Assembly (NCBI GenBank): GCA_026120035.1
Contig: JALRME010000066.1
Span: forward strand, 31,464 to 95,463
From: Coleophoma eucalyptorum
Lineage: Eukaryota; Ascomycota; Leotiomycetes; Helotiales; Dermateaceae
Length of the DNA stretch: 64,000 nt
Reading direction: 5' to 3'
Below, one piece after another: positions 33,538-44,533 of this stretch. The number at the start of each line of letters is the position of its first letter. Within the stretch, counting starts at the first letter, position 1. The position numbers and the translations under genes were made by a program. The notes beneath the pieces are model-generated. The model was not told the DNA's origin. It was given only the letters and a program-made list of their open reading frames with translations, and did no database searches.

Positions 33538-34741
33538 ATGTCTAATACGTTCAATCCAGATGGCTCAAAGTTTGGGAAACTGAGGGATAAAGTCGTTGTT
33601 CTTACAGGTACGTGTTACGCAAGGCCTCGTATGCGCACCGTACGTGCAGATATAGATTGTTCAGCATGGAAGCGTGTTCCAGCAATTTGGCAGGTGATTT
33701 TACTGAAACATTCTACTAGGTGGTGCAAATGGTATCGGTGCTTGCGTTGTTAAGGATTTGCATTCGAACGGTGGCAAGGTTATCTTTGGCGATTACGACG
33801 CCAAAGCCGGGGAAACACTCGCATCCTCTCTCGGGTCAGACGTCACCTTCCTCAAAATCAACGTCGCAGAATATGCGGACAATGTCAAGCTCTTTAAGCT
33901 GGCGCGTGAAAAGTACGGCCACGTCGACCACGCTGCTGCAGTCGCTGGCGTGGGCGAAAAGGGTGACTGGTTCAAGGCTGATCTGACTGTCGAGGATGTG
34001 GAAGAGCCTGAGCAGAATGGCACCATGGATACCAATTTTCTGGGTGTATTGTATTTCATTCGAGTTGCACTGCCATACTTGAGGCTGGACAAGAAGGATG
34101 GAGAAGATAAGAGCTTGGTGCTCGTGGGCTCCGCAGCCGGATTTCGCGAATCGCCTGACCTACCGGTGTACAATGCCACCAAACACGGCGTCCAAGGTAT
34201 CATGCGGGCCCTTCGCAAAAGACTCTGGGAGAGTGATAAGATCCGCATCAATGTGGTCAACCCTGGCGTCACTGATACAAACATGGCGAACGTGGTTTCA
34301 GCCGCCTTTAGAAGAGCGGGATTGCCCGTGAACGTCCCCGCAGATCTCGCCGTTACCATCTTGGGTTTATTGACAGAGATGAACATGTGGGGGAAGTCAG
34401 TGTATGTTGAGGGAGGGAAAGGATGGGAATGGGAGACTGGATATTGGGACACGATGCCGACGTGGCTGGGTGAAGGGCCTACGCAGAGGTTGAGGGATGG
34501 AATGAAGTTGGTCGCTTCGGTAGGTACATATTATGCTCCAGCTCACGGTAAAAGCTTTACTGATGAGACACCTTCTAGAGTAAAGTATGGGACTTTCACC
34601 GCGTGCAGGAGGCTACAAAATAGCAGGACGCGCTCATCTCAATGTCTAGAACTGACTTACGCTGGACCATACAATGATCCGCGTTCTCGTTCCTTTAAGC
34701 CGTGGCATACCAGCACTGTTAAATCGAGGTTTTTAATGTAG
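33538..34741 (+). CDS. Short-chain dehydrogenase/reductase, copy 2 (15-PGDH-like)
   Basis: SDR with the glycine motif TGGANGIG assembled across an intron (33608-33719), FGDYD acidic residue for NAD specificity, AVAG in place of NNAG, GSAAG serine block and YNATK active site. Exons 33538-33607 and 33720-34741 give up to 363 aa. Family members of this type are about 280-300 aa. The extra C-terminal part after LKLVAS-like sequence (about residue 290) has no family likeness, so a further intron near 34520 or a read-through tail is likely and the annotated stop may be wrong. The middle is well conserved (NPGVTDTNMA). It is not a recent duplicate of SDR copy 1: intron positions and motifs differ. 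It lies 1 kb upstream of BVMO1 on the same strand. Confidence 0.8.
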
Positions 34742-35792
34742 GCACTCAGGAGACTTGATTCCGCATCGGATATTTAATGGGGAAGGACGGTGATCACGGT
34801 CGCCTAGAGAAAACGGTAGCCACTCCGCCATTACCTCGTTAAAATATATAGTATATATATAGGTGAATGAGTTAGTTCATTGTACGCGAACGATCTGTAG
34901 TGCATACTCTGCATAAAAAAACGAGCAAGATTCTCTTTGATAGAATTCCTCGCAATGGTGATTTTTAAAATGCTCTATAATTTACATCACTGTTCCTTGT
35001 TTTGCATCGGCTTCGGTAATAACGGGGGTTTCCAGTAATCATACAACTCCGTCATAATTTCACTTTCCACTATGAAACTTCCATGACACTCTAATCCATA
35101 AAGTTTAGTTGCTAACTCCAGCACCAGCGGTATTACCAGATGCACCATTCGGCAGACGTGATTCAATACGCTGCGCCATAATAACCCTTATAGAGTCCAA
35201 ACAGTGTTCCGCTATCTCTGAAAGCTCCTCAAACCATCCTTATCAGGACCACAACGATTCACACCGTACCCTTGCGACAATGCCTTGCAGCTGACAGCAG
35301 CTGACACACACCCCACCATTTCCCGATGTCGCGCTTATGCCTTCTCATCCATCTCCAGTAGCTCAAGATGTTGACCAACCACGCTTTGGATCTGCTTCTT
35401 GAGTCCCAGGCCAAAGCAGCCACGTACGGAGCGACTTTGTGAGCATCTCCTATTCATGTCCGTACCCCGCAACCATGTCAGACGATCTGTTCGCAATCTA
35501 TAAGCGCTCGGCGTTCGATTGCCGTAGCAGTCCAAAATGACCATACCTTCGGAGCTGCTATTATTGCACTAGCAATGCTTGTCGCGTTCCTGTTGGCGGC
35601 TGCCCGAGGAACGACCTCGTCTTGTGCGAGAGGAAAGTTTACTTACTTTTGGGGAGCCTCTAAGAATCGTTTCTTTGTGCTGCTGTGAAACAACAGAGAG
35701 CGATATTTTCTCGTGGCAGTTACTTATTCTATTCATTCAATCAAGAATTGTTCAAGGGTAATTATTGTCCGTCAGTTGAAAGAGATACCACC
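34742..35792. other. Intergenic region
   Basis: No recognisable gene. The minus-strand frame at 35335-35544 is open but matches no family I know. A TATATATA run lies near 34848-34860. Confidence 0.45.
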
Positions 35793-37715
35793 ATGAGATC
35801 CATTGACCCTCCGCAGCCAGATCATGATGTGCTTGTCATTGGAGCAGGGTTGTCTGGCTGCTATGCTTGCTACAAGATGCAGGAGCTGAATATGAAAGTT
35901 AAGGTTCTCGAAGCAGGGTCATCAGTCGGAGGGACATGGTATTGGAGTTAGTAATTGCATATCAAACTTGATAGCTTCATCTGATGCGATATAGATAGAT
36001 ATCCGGGTGCTCGATTTGACTGCGAATCGTATACTTATGGATTCTTCTGGTCTCAGGAACTCCTGGATGAATGGAAGTGGACGGAGCACTTCGCACCGCA
36101 GGAGGAGACAGAACGCTATATAAGGTTCATTTGTGATAAATATAATCTATGGCGAGATATGCAATTCAATACGCGGGTTTTAAAGGCACATTGGTCGTCG
36201 GACGGTCGCTATTGGACACTGGTTGACGAAGAAGGGCGCCAGTATACCTCGCGCTTCCTTATCACAGGTCTTGGGCTTCTGAACAATCCTACCCTGCCTA
36301 ATATCCCAGGTGTGGAGAACTTCAAGGGCCAGGCCTTCCATACCTCCCGCTGGCCGAAAACAGTTGTCAACTTTGAGGGCAAGAACGTCGGTGTTATCGG
36401 TGTAGGAGCTACCGCAATCCAACTCATTCCAGAAGTAGCGAAGACAGCAAAGAGTCTCACGATTTTCCAGCGTACACCAAACTGGGTTAGTCGTCTCTCT
36501 CGGGACAAGCAGCTGTTTTCTCACTCAAATTAGGCAATCCCGTTACATAACTCCAAGATTAGCGATGAAGAGATGGAGAAGATCCGCAAAAGTTACCCTG
36601 AATTATTAAAGAAAATAGATAGTACTCGATTAAGCTTTATGCATGATACTAGCACTGCCTCGATCTGGGAAGCGACTCCAGAAGAAAGAGAGGCATTCTG
36701 GGAGTATCTGTACGCACAGCCGGGATTCGGATTCTGGGTATCGAACTATAAAGAAATAGGTGTCGACCGAAAAGCGAACGCTCTTGTCAGTGAGTTTGTG
36801 GCAAAGAAGATTAAGCAACGTGTGAAGGACCCATGGACTGCAGATAAGCTTGTTCCAAGGACTTATGGTAGTCCGATTCATCTCAAGGGATATATTCAAG
36901 GACTGACGGGCGATAGGATTTGGCCTTCGGCGTGTACCCATGGAGACATACTTCTACGAGGTCTTCAATAAGCCAAACGTACGGCTTGTAGACCTCCTTG
37001 AGACACCGATACAGAGTATTAAGGAAGATGGCATAAAGACCTCAGTAGAAGAGTTCAAATTCGATATAATCATCTACGCAACTGGATTCTCTGCAAGCAA
37101 GTATACCATATCCAAAGTTATTGTTGTTGTTGTCTAACAATTACAAGTCACCGGTTCTTTCGAGGCAATCGATTTTCGAGGCATTAACGACATTCGTCTC
37201 ATTGACAAATGGCAACATGGCCCTCGAACGTATCTTGGACTGACTGTGCAGGATTTTCCGAATATGTGCTGAGCCACTCCCTAAGTCCTGCAGGGTCCAT
37301 GGTATCAATGCTAACTTGCACATCAGGTTCATGTCCATTGGACCGCATCAAGCTTATGGTAATATACCACGAAGCATCGAGTATGCTGTAGGCTGGATAT
37401 CAGACTGCATCAAATACCTGAGAGACTATGATATCACATATATCGAAGCCAAGCAGGAAGGCGTAAGACGACATCCGTACAAGTTATGTAATCTTTAACT
37501 GATCGTATTAGGTGCAAAAATGGACAGACCATGTACACGAACTGGGAAAAGGACTGCTGAGCAATGAGGTTGATTCTTGGTTGACTGGAGTTAACAAGAA
37601 CGTTGCAGGTAAGCAGGAGCGTATCATAGCACGTTACAGCGGAGCTGCACCCGAGTTTCGAAAGCAATGCGATGCAGTAGCTAATGTGCGTTACAAAACT
37701 TTCACGCTTGCATGA
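35793..37715 (+). CDS. Baeyer-Villiger monooxygenase (class B flavoprotein), BVMO1
   Basis: FAD/NADPH enzyme that inserts oxygen next to a ketone, giving an ester or lactone. Seven exons (35793-35946, 35995-36485, 36534-36867, 36917-37096, 37148-37265, 37327-37462, 37512-37715) give 538 aa. It has the first dinucleotide fold GAGLSG, then GGTWYWNRYPGARFD, the second fold GVGATA, and the complete fingerprint F-x-G-x3-H-x3-W (FKGQAFHTSRW). Later blocks are RRVPMET, IIYATGFSAITGSFEAID and GPHQAYGNIPRS. The fourth intron only keeps frame if it starts with GC (GCAAGT donor at 37097); the GT four bases later shifts the frame. All catalytic features are present, so it should be active. Substrate unknown. 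It is convergent with the esterase, whose stop is 178 bp away. Confidence 0.9.
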
Positions 37716-37893
37716 TTAGGATAGTTGAGGTCACTTTTTTGGAGCAAGCGGACTGGCAACAGCTATAGCGTTAATAAGATTATTACGGATTTGCGTCTTT
37801 CTTTAATAGACAATATGCAGTATTTTGTAGAAGATCGAGCGCACAAGCACGCATATTTACAGATAAGAAATATCGTGAGCTAATTTTGTAACC

Positions 37894-39001
37894 TCAGAAC
37901 ACTCTCGATAACCAATCCAGTATTCTGATTGACATAATCCCTGGCTCAAAGCCAGCTTGTAAGTCAAGAACCCAGTCTATATGCACATGTGAAGGGCATT
38001 CTGCATCTTCAACCTCGTTTCCTGCCTTCTTAAGTTTCTCTCCAAGCTCGACTATATGAGATTTGAAGCATTCATCACCTCCGTATACATTTAAGATGGA
38101 CTTCGTAGGTATTCCTCTCCACCACGCGACATCGGCTCGAAGTGGTTCCGAGTAATTGTTGATGTCATTTGGATCGACATATGCAGGGCCTAGCAGGTGT
38201 ACACTTATGGGGGCAACACAATCTTTCTCTTTATTTGCTGTCCAAGACTCACTTTCGGTGCTGAAGCTGACCATGGGCGAAAACAGGAGGACCCCAGCAA
38301 GTGGAACATCTAACCTCAAGGGCTGGATTTCATCCATTCCGTGCAATATTATGGATAGAACACCAAGGGCGAGGTTTCCTCCTCCAGAATCTCCGCCGAT
38401 GGCAACCTAGCGTAGTAATGTTACTCTGTGATTAGATAGAGTTCGATATATGCCCACATACATTGCATGCGTCGTAGCCTTTGTTCAATATGAACCGCAA
38501 GGCTTCTGTCCCTTGTATGATTTGGACAGGATACCTAATCTCTTTGGTTAATCCTATATAACGGTCAAATTCTATCCATTGTCTTGTGGTTGATCATCAG
38601 TCATCCCTTACCGTACTCCAGAGCGGCAATAACGAAGTTTTTCTTCGGATTTGACGATCTCAAACATTCATTCCAAAAACGAACATGCCCTGGGAAGGCG
38701 GGAAAGCAAAATCCACCACCTAAGATTTATGAGCTGTTGGTTTTTATCTCGAATTACTGTTTATGGCCACACCATGGAAGTACAGGAGCACCCTTTTGGC
38801 AGAGTGATCTCCGAGCCAGTGTATCCGTGCACCTCTGCCAGCTGGGACGTCTTCAATGGAATGCTCGAGATTGAGCTTCTGCGCTTCCTCTGTAATCACT
38901 TGGGCAGTTGACAGCGAATTAACTTTGTATTCGAATGGCTTTGCAAACGCTTCCCGGAAGCTTTTGTTTCGTGCATTATGGGCTGCAGAGCGAGACATCA
39001 T
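37894..39001 (-). CDS. HSL-family esterase/lipase between the two BVMOs
   Basis: Alpha/beta-hydrolase_3 (hormone-sensitive lipase-like) esterase. Minus-strand exons 39001-38773, 38719-38612, 38553-38462 and 38406-37894 join to 313 aa. The oxyanion motif HGGGF is made across the first junction. The nucleophile lies in IGGDSGGGN, the acid in YGGDECF and the histidine in PSHVHIDW, so the triad is complete. There is no signal peptide, so it is probably intracellular. Sitting between two BVMOs, it is the natural candidate for hydrolysing their ester or lactone product; that is inference from context, as in bacterial cyclic-ketone pathways. It is divergent from BVMO2 with a 584-bp shared upstream region. 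Two adjacent Met codons (39001, 38998) are possible starts. Confidence 0.88.
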
Positions 39002-39585
39002 ACCGATGTATACCAAGAGATGTGATCAATATCATGAAGAATCGGATTCAAACGGATAGTCAAGACTTGACATGAGCTCATTAAAGTAGTCTCCGGATTT
39101 TATGTGTACATATTTGGGAACATTATCAGGTATCCAAGCTACTAATATTCGGTAGATTCATTTCGAATTCAGCCGTGAATGGGATCATTATGATAGCTAA
39201 GCACGGAACCTCGGTGGTTGTTGGCCGATGCCTGATGTCTATACTTACCAGAGTCTCATATAACTCATTGTGATTGGTTGCGCCGGCCTCTATGTCCGGG
39301 TATAGGACTTTAACCATCATGTGTGTAACTTGCGATGCATTTCTAAACACCACTACTTGGTTTCCCCGTGCAGTTATCTACGTCAAAATGAATATCGGCG
39401 ATATTACCCCGATTCCCGCTTGCCCGGTTTCACCCCATAATTCTGGACTTCCATAAGTCTGGGGTTGACAACTTATTTCCTGACATGCCGCATGGGATGG
39501 ATGTACCTATAAACAAGGCCTATCTTCCTATCCCCCCTTGCTCTGCACATCAATCAAGCCTTCTCATATCTTTGATATAAACGGC
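39002..39585. promoter_or_regulatory. Shared divergent promoter: esterase / BVMO2
   Basis: No coding sequence. It contains TATAAA at 39508-39513, 73 bp before the BVMO2 ATG, and CGG-N10-CCG at 39212-39227, a spacing typical of Zn2Cys6 dimer sites. The layout would allow joint control of the esterase and BVMO2. Confidence 0.45.
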
Positions 39586-41400
39586 ATGTCGGAACAAGCG
39601 GTTCAAATTGGGAGGGCTATGGTAAATGGTTTGAACGGCCACCAAAATGGCCAAAAAGTTTCATTCGAGGCCATAATTATTGGCGCCGGCTTTGCAGGTC
39701 TTCGCGAGTTGTATGAGCTAAAAAAGCGTGGCGTTTCCGCTCGCGTCTTTGACGCTGCGTCTGGAGTTGGAGGTGTAAGTCACATTATTCCTAATTTCCA
39801 GCGGCTCGCTACCTCTCTTGGGGGAGTCCCTCGCATGGATGAATTGACTTGTATAGACATGGTACTGGAATCGATACCCAGGTGCCCGGACTGACAGCGA
39901 AAGTTGGGTTTTTATCTTCACATTTCTGGAGGAATTGGGCATGGAATGGACCTGGACAGAGCGATATCCTCAGCAACCGGAAGTGGAGCAATACTTGAAT
40001 CAGATGACCGACTACCTCGACCTTCGAAAAGACATCCAACTGCACACTCGGATCGTATCAGCTCATCGTGATGAGGAAAACAACCTATGGAAAATCACCA
40101 CCGATAAGGACGAAACTTACACCTGTAAGTTCCTGATTACAGCTGCCGGGGTCCTGGCTACTCCACTCAAGCCACCATTTCCTGGTCTTGACTCGTTTCA
40201 AGGCGAATGGTACCAGACTGGACTTTGGCCCAACCGAAAAGTGGAATTTGCAGGTAAGAGAGTAGGACTCATTGGAGCAGGAGCCACTGCAGTCCAAGTT
40301 GCACCTATTGTTGCTCATAATGCAAAGAGCCTCACAATTTTCCAAAGGACACCCAATTACGTTGTTCCGGCTCGTAACTACCCAATTGGCAAAGAGCAAA
40401 TGGACGAAATCAACAGAAATTACGAAGACATCTGCAAACGGGCAAGAAGTCACTCAATGGGTTTCGATATAGTTGATTCTAAATTGAAGTTCGACGATTT
40501 GGAGGACGAGAAGGCAATTCAACGTGTTCTAGATGCTGGATGGGAAAAGGGGGGCTTCCATTATTTCTTTGAGACGTTCGGAGATACGCTCACTAACCCC
40601 AAGACCAATGCGGTGGCATCTGAATTCGTTCGCAATAAGATCCATGCTATTGTTGACGACAAGAAAAAAGCAGAGCTACTATGCCCTACCTATCCAATAT
40701 TTTCCAAACGACCACCAGCCGGGCATAATTACTACCAAACCTTCAACCGAAGCAACGTCGAGCTTGTGGACATCAGAAATGATCCTATTCAGGAGATCAC
40801 GCCAAAGGGAGTGAGGCTAGGGAGCAAAGAGTATGAATTTGACATGATCATATTTGCTTTAGGTGAGCACCATACAATCTGTTTTTTGAATCGCAGCTGA
40901 TCAACTTGAAAGGGTTTGACGCCGTTACTGGCACCTTAGCAAATATCGGTATTCACGGCAGTGAAGGCCAAAGCCTTGGCGACGTGTTCAAAAGAGAACT
41001 GACGACATCATATGGCATCACACTTCCAAAATTTCCTAATTTGTTCATGATATTTGGACCCCAAGTTCCTTTTGCGAACGGACCTATTGTCATTGACATT
41101 ATCTCTGACTGGATTGGGAGGACGATATCATACCTAAAAACCCATCATTTCGACCGCATTGAGTCTAAAAAGGAAGCAGCAGAGCAATGGAGCCACCAGG
41201 TTAATCATCTTTTCGAACAGACTGTTGTCGCTCAGAGTGCAATGGATGTTAAATCATGGTATGTGGGTGCCAATATCCAATCCAAACTGCACAGGACTCT
41301 TCTTTATTTTGGAGGGATACCTACCTATATTGCAGCAGTAAACAAAGAGATAGACGATGGATATCCCGGGCACGTTTTATCTGAATCCGTCAAATCCTAG
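39586..41400 (+). CDS. Baeyer-Villiger monooxygenase-like flavoprotein with altered fingerprint, BVMO2
   Basis: Three exons (39586-39774, 39857-40862, 40913-41400) give 560 aa. It has a 30-residue polar leader, then GAGFAGL, TWYWNRYPGARTDSES, the second fold GAGATAV, SKRPPAGHNYYQTFNR, LGFDAVTGTLANI and a C-terminal GPQVPFANGP block. It is a full-length class B monooxygenase in every part except the BVMO fingerprint, which reads FQGEWYQTGLW: the histidine of F-x-G-x3-H-x3-W is Gln183 (CAG at 40214-40216). In studied BVMOs this residue supports catalysis, so activity may be reduced or shifted. Intron number and leader differ from BVMO1, so the two are distant paralogues. It shares its promoter region with the esterase. 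Confidence 0.9.
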
Positions 41401-44400
41401 TCTTAGTTGTACTAAGTGAGTACATTGTACAGCACATAGACAAAAATTTGTTTTTGTTCAGTGTATGTAAAGCTTAAAATTCATCGAGGATCAAGCACGT
41501 GATGTAGCCGTAGATCGTCAATAAGGCTATGATGGTGTAAATTCTCGTGACATTAGGTTTGCTGTTACTAGCGTGGTTTTATAGGGCTTAGATACCTAAA
41601 GAGTCATTCCTAGAGGCTTGGATGTGTAGAAGAGTGCATATAAGATGAGCTGGCTCGTCGCGATACCAATGCAGGCTTACTAGCTCGAGGGAAGGTAGGT
41701 TACATGGGTGTGGCAAGCTTGTCAGCTTCACAAATTAGACTATTAAAGTTTTGAAAGTCGTGTGTTAAAAGAATGATTTCTAGAGCTGCTCAAAGGCCTA
41801 AATCATACACGATATCGAACTGTGCATAACCTTAAGGAGAACCTCCAGGGTATAAAAAGTTCCACCTCGATAAGTTCCACAAATCCATGGCTCTTTCTTA
41901 AAGGTGAAAAGAGCTTACATTAGCACCATAATCTTCATATATTGTCACGAAAAGCAGTATCTCCGTTGATGCCGTGCCGTTGATACGCTTTAGGAAGTAG
42001 ACCGAGATATTCTCGGTCAAACGTAAGCTCGATGTAGGCCCAAAGAATTTGTATTCACCATCTTTATCGCTATTGAGACTCCACTGGCGACCTCATAAAC
42101 GTGAGATGATATTTTCACCCACTCTAGTCTTTAAGGATGGTAGCGGAACCGGAGGATGTAATGGTCGCCAGAGCGCCTGTCCCTGAACCGAGTTGCGTTT
42201 AGAGCAAGACGAATCTTCTGGAAATAAAGCTAGCTGTATCAGTCTCAAGAAGAGGTTCCAAATACCCAATACGCTGATACAGCCTTTTTGGCCCTTGCTA
42301 AGGATGACGGATTGACAACTATCAGCCTGTATTTCGGAACTCCTCGATGCCACTTACACTTTCCGCCGGTCTCCACTCGGCCAGCTGCACAATATCGTTA
42401 CCCTGTTACATCTCTGGCAGCTATCTGTCTCTATGATGCACTAGCGGGTGGTCAGCTTAAACGTACATGTCTAAGACTCAGCAACCACACTTTAACCTTT
42501 TCAATCTACAATAGTTGTACACAAGGACTATTGTGTTATCATGTTTAGCGACACGACCATATCTTACTAAATCTCGGCGTGATCTTTGCGTCTGATGTCG
42601 AGCTTCCGTTAGTTAATCAAAAAGTCTTATCCGGCCATTGGATGAGCAAGTAGTAGGCACTCCACAAATTGAAGAGCTACGAAATCATTACCCCGCATTC
42701 CCTACCGTCTCGCCATGCCGATATATTACGCATTTATTACGTGGTCCAATACCGAATCCTACAAAACGACTCTGAATCTCTATCCCGCGCTAGATTGGCT
42801 AAGCCTGACCCGCCACTCTCGAATGCGGGGTATAGGTTCTGGGGTCGCGGCGTTGAACCATACATTATTAGATCAGGGTTGTGGCGCAGAGCATCCGGTG
42901 GTCGAATTCCGGTCCCAACTCCTTCAGCTACCTTGGCCCACCTAGTTAAACTGCTTATCTAGTTCCATTAGTCGTACGTGGGAAACGAAGGCCTGCACAC
43001 GCCAGCCTTCGCTGAAACCCGCATTTAACTGGGAATAGTACTTCATATGGCTCCAATTTACCAATGGGGAAACAATTGGAACCACGAAATATACGGTGAA
43101 GATTATTTTCTGCCCAAGGATGCAAAAAACATAATTGAAAATTTGTTTAATTCCAAGCTCCACTATATTCATTCTATCCTGCCCTGGGGGATAAGAAATA
43201 CGAAACACCTACAGGATGCCCCAGGACACCCAGACGCTATAGATTAAACAGGACTAGCCCACGGATGAGGCAAATACGACCCCTCCATCCATCACTATAT
43301 TCTGCCCGGTCATGTAGTCACTTGTGACTAGCCAAAAGCTCACAAGATTTGCTACATCAGGAAGATTAAAAGTCCAGTAATTTGAGCATTTTGGCATGAG
43401 GGACACTTGAAAATGTTTACATGGGACACCGCAGCAAGAAATTTATAAGCTGGATGGCACTGTTCGTCGTTGACTCCTTTTACAGCATTCAACAGCACTG
43501 AACGAAATTATGTCTGCCCCATGTGATGCAAGGTATTCCAAAGGCATGAAGGCGATCCTTCTCTTTCACTCCTTAGAATTCGTTGAAGCAACCCTAGGGA
43601 CCCAATTGCATGCAGGTGAGATGATGCTACGGCGATGCAGTGGTCACTATGAAGAAGGTCGGTGACAAATTTGTGACCGTTAGAATCAGCCATACATATG
43701 GCTTTGCCATGGTAGTTGTGTCGGCGCATTTTGAACTCCTACTTTGGTAGAATGGATGCAGCAACTAAGTTACTCGCCAAACTTAGTCTGGACTCATACC
43801 CTACAACTTTTGCGGAGTGGATCTTCTTGTGCATATATTCCTATAAATTGACCCTCCATAATGACCTTCAACGGTCATCTGCCAAAGCAACCGCTTTCTC
43901 GGCTTTCGAAACCAAGCTAGTAGTGCAGCGCTACTCAACCAACATTTTCCTGAAAGTGCACTGTACTGTACAAGTAATGCACCCCGCAGCATGAAGGCCA
44001 AGTTGCGAAGTGGACCCAGATACCCTGTTTTCCAATGCGGGGTCGAGCTCAATGATATATTCTAGCCCAATGAACATCTATGTGTGAATTCACTTCTTTG
44101 AGCTAATCAGAGTGTTCGGTCGGATATAGTTGCCACAGTAGTTTCTAGCAGCGGCTATAGCATGCCGTAAAAAACTGAAGGGAGCGGCAGAGCAGAAGTT
44201 GTGGCGGCCTTGGGACCGGTGGGTCGAGGCTTGGAGACAAGTTTGTATGACGATATATTGAGAACATCTCTTCATCAGCAGCAGTTGGTCTCCGGGCTAG
44301 ATTTTATATCATTTCGGTGACCGTTCTCCGAGACTGTTCTTTCCTAACCCTCTTGAGAACCGATCATGAAGCAGTGTCTTCCTAATAGTGCCTCTTGTAT

Positions 44401-44533
44401 TGCAAGTTAACAATTTCAAGGCTCAAATTGTCATTTCAATATCAACATGAGCATTTATGGGGGTTGAACTGCAAAAAAGCTTGCGATACTGTGTCAACAT
44501 TTCGGATCATCGGAAAAGGTCTCCAAACCCCTG
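41401..44533. other. Long gene-poor region with SDR relic
   Basis: About 3.1 kb without an intact gene. It holds a short dehydrogenase remnant on the minus strand (annotated separately) and broken, weakly protein-like frames upstream of it (43372-44100) that I could not place. The open frame at 43047-43247 plus (66 codons) has no family likeness. Confidence 0.5.
43254..43371 (-). pseudogene. Relic of a third short-chain dehydrogenase (C-terminus)
   Basis: The minus strand encodes LPDVANLVSFWLVTSDYMTG followed by QNIVMDGGVVF and a stop at 43256-43254. This is the well-known C-terminal strand-helix-strand of classical SDRs (family consensus PEDVANLVSFLAS...DYMTGQNIVMDGG). No Rossmann fold or YxxxK motif can be found upstream, so only the end of the gene survives. 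Confidence 0.65.

Noticed and set aside
35335..35544. Possible small protein on the minus strand upstream of BVMO1
   Set aside because: Open only by chance length; no homology recognised and no splice partners.
42093..42962. Several overlapping open frames on both strands
   Set aside because: No recognisable domain; composition and overlaps suggest non-coding DNA.
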